Under the pieces are notes generated by a model. It was not told where the DNA came from. It saw only the letters and a list, made by a program, of their open reading frames with translations, and did no database searches. Below are positions 6,098-6,615 of a DNA stretch of 6,615 nt, one piece after another (the first letter of the stretch is position 1; each line of letters starts with the position of its first letter). The DNA comes from Pedobacter sp. GTDB lineage: Bacteria > Bacteroidota > Bacteroidia > Sphingobacteriales > Sphingobacteriaceae. The DNA lies in NCBI GenBank assembly GCA_004295885.1, contig SEDG01000137.1:1-6615 (forward strand). Direction: 5' to 3'. The position numbers and the translations under genes were made by a program.

Positions 6098-6209
6098 GCA
6101 AAGGTGCAAAGATTTTTGGATAAGGAAAAGGTAACCGCAAAGCAGCAAAGATTTCGCAAAGATAAATAAGCTTGTTGCCTTTGCGTTTGTCTTCTTCTCT
6201 TTGCGATTA
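6098..6209. repeat. GCAAAG-iterated imperfect palindrome in the intergenic gap
   Basis: GCAAAG occurs five times (6098, 6106, 6137, 6145, 6156) and its complement CTTTGC twice (6179, 6199). The part from 6132 to 6209 is palindromic: CGCAAAG at 6136-6142 pairs with CTTTGCG at 6199-6205, and CGCAAAG at 6155-6161 pairs with CTTTGCG at 6179-6185, with nearly equal spacing on both arms and a 17-base loop centred on AAGCTT. From memory, palindromes built from 'CGCAAAG' units are common between genes in Pedobacter and Flavobacterium-like genomes. This one lies after the phosphatase stop and before the nucleotidase start. Confidence 0.6.
6107..6141 (-). promoter_or_regulatory. Weak candidate promoter for the nucleotidase gene
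   Basis: On the minus strand, AATCTTTG (6114-6107) matches TAnnTTTG at all but its first base. A TTTG (6141-6138) lies 23 bases upstream, supplied by the GCAAAG palindrome. Transcription would start close to the ATG. A second box, an exact TATCTTTG at 6164-6157, has no fitting upstream element. Confidence 0.25.
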
Positions 6210-6219
6210 AACTAGTAGA

Positions 6220-6537
6220 CTATAAATAGGCTGAGACTTTTGTTTGTATTTCTACAATTAACTCTTCATCCATATATTGATAATCATCTGGAATATCTAA
6301 TTCAATCATCTCTTTGTCTTCCACATCTGTCAAGAAATGCTCATATAATATTTGCTTATGCCTTTTTTCCATTACAAATATTAAATCTGCCCAATTTATC
6401 ATCTTTGCATTAATTTTTATTCTTGCGGATGAGGCTGTTCCAGCAGACCTTACTTGATGGATTGGATGATTTTGATAAATGGTTTCGGCTGTTGCGCTTC
6501 GCCATTTATTCCTGCTGCAAACAAAAAGAATATTCAT
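6220..6537 (-). CDS. Short low-molecular-weight protein tyrosine phosphatase-like protein
   Basis: A 105-residue soluble protein starting MNILFVCSRNKWRSATAE. The CX5R(S) phosphate loop is intact: nucleophile C7, R13 and S14. SAGT (31-34) matches the strand after helix 1 in this fold, and WADLIFVMEKRHKQ (49-62) is typical of the group. LDIPDDYQYMD (80-90) supplies the likely general acid (D84 or D85) in place of the usual DPxx loop. It is shorter than classical enzymes of about 150 residues and fits the compact 'predicted protein tyrosine phosphatase' group (COG4551 as I recall). It would hydrolyse phosphotyrosine or a small phosphate ester in the cytosol; the substrate is unknown. Its ATG follows the upp stop by one base, so the two are almost certainly cotranscribed. 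The stop is TAG. Confidence 0.8.
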   Translation of the reverse strand: MNILFVCSRNKWRSATAETIYQNHPIHQVRSAGTASSARIKINAKMINWADLIFVMEKRHKQILYEHFLTDVEDKEMIELDIPDDYQYMDEELIVEIQTKVSAYL

Positions 6538-6538
6538 T

Positions 6539-6615
6539 TTAAGCTTTTACTCCAAAAGCTAAATCTCCAGCATCTCCTAAACCAGGTACGATATAAGATT
6601 TACTGGTCATTTCTT
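6539..6615 (-). CDS. upp: Uracil phosphoribosyltransferase, C-terminal fragment
   Basis: On the minus strand the window end reads, in one open frame, E-M-T-S-K-S-Y-I-V-P-G-L-G-D-A-G-D-L-A-F-G-V-K-A and a TAA at 6541-6539. The YIVPGLGDAGDLAFG stretch is the conserved uracil-binding end of uracil phosphoribosyltransferases, which make UMP and pyrophosphate from uracil and PRPP in pyrimidine salvage. Only 24 codons are inside the window, so the PRPP-binding loop cannot be seen. The ATG inside this stretch is an internal codon. One base separates its stop from the start of the phosphatase-like gene. Confidence 0.85.
   Translation of the reverse strand, partial: EMTSKSYIVPGLGDAGDLAFGVKA

Overview
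The window looks like chromosome from a Bacteroidota bacterium, most likely a Sphingobacteriaceae member such as Pedobacter. This rests on several things: AT-rich DNA, gene starts preceded by A/T-rich stretches with no visible Shine-Dalgarno sequence, an exact TAnnTTTG -7 promoter box at 376-383, GCAAAG-rich palindromic intergenic repeats of a kind I associate with this phylum, and the protein families themselves. The genus is an inference.

Layout. (1) 1-243, plus: the C-terminal end of an S41/tricorn-type peptidase, followed by an imperfect palindromic repeat (253-337) and a candidate promoter. (2) 482-1231, plus: a SAM-dependent methyltransferase. Its stop codon shares the bases TTAA with the stop of the converging glycosyltransferase, inside a possible two-way terminator hairpin. 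(3) 5268 down to 1228, minus: five tightly packed genes, probably one transcription unit, in the order DinB-like four-helix protein, repeat-bearing lipoprotein, Wzx-type flippase, small methyltransferase, GT-A glycosyltransferase. The last three look like part of a surface polysaccharide cluster: a sugar transferase, a modifying enzyme and the lipid-linked oligosaccharide flippase. (4) 6082-5393, minus: a HAD-family pyrimidine nucleotidase of the YjjG type, with a hairpin after it. (5) 6615-6220, minus: the C-terminal end of uracil phosphoribosyltransferase (upp), then, one base later, a short low-molecular-weight protein tyrosine phosphatase-like gene. A GCAAAG-rich palindrome separates this pair from the nucleotidase gene.

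The polysaccharide genes plausibly work together on a cell-surface glycan. The right end combines pyrimidine salvage (Upp makes UMP) with clearing of unwanted pyrimidine monophosphates (YjjG type). The least explained gene is the 198-residue lipoprotein at 4139-4735. It carries three near-identical copies of a 20-residue His/Cys/Asp motif; two copies differ at nine DNA positions, every one silent. I see no CRISPR array, tRNA, rRNA, transposase or defence system. Apart from the lipoprotein, this is mostly ordinary genome.
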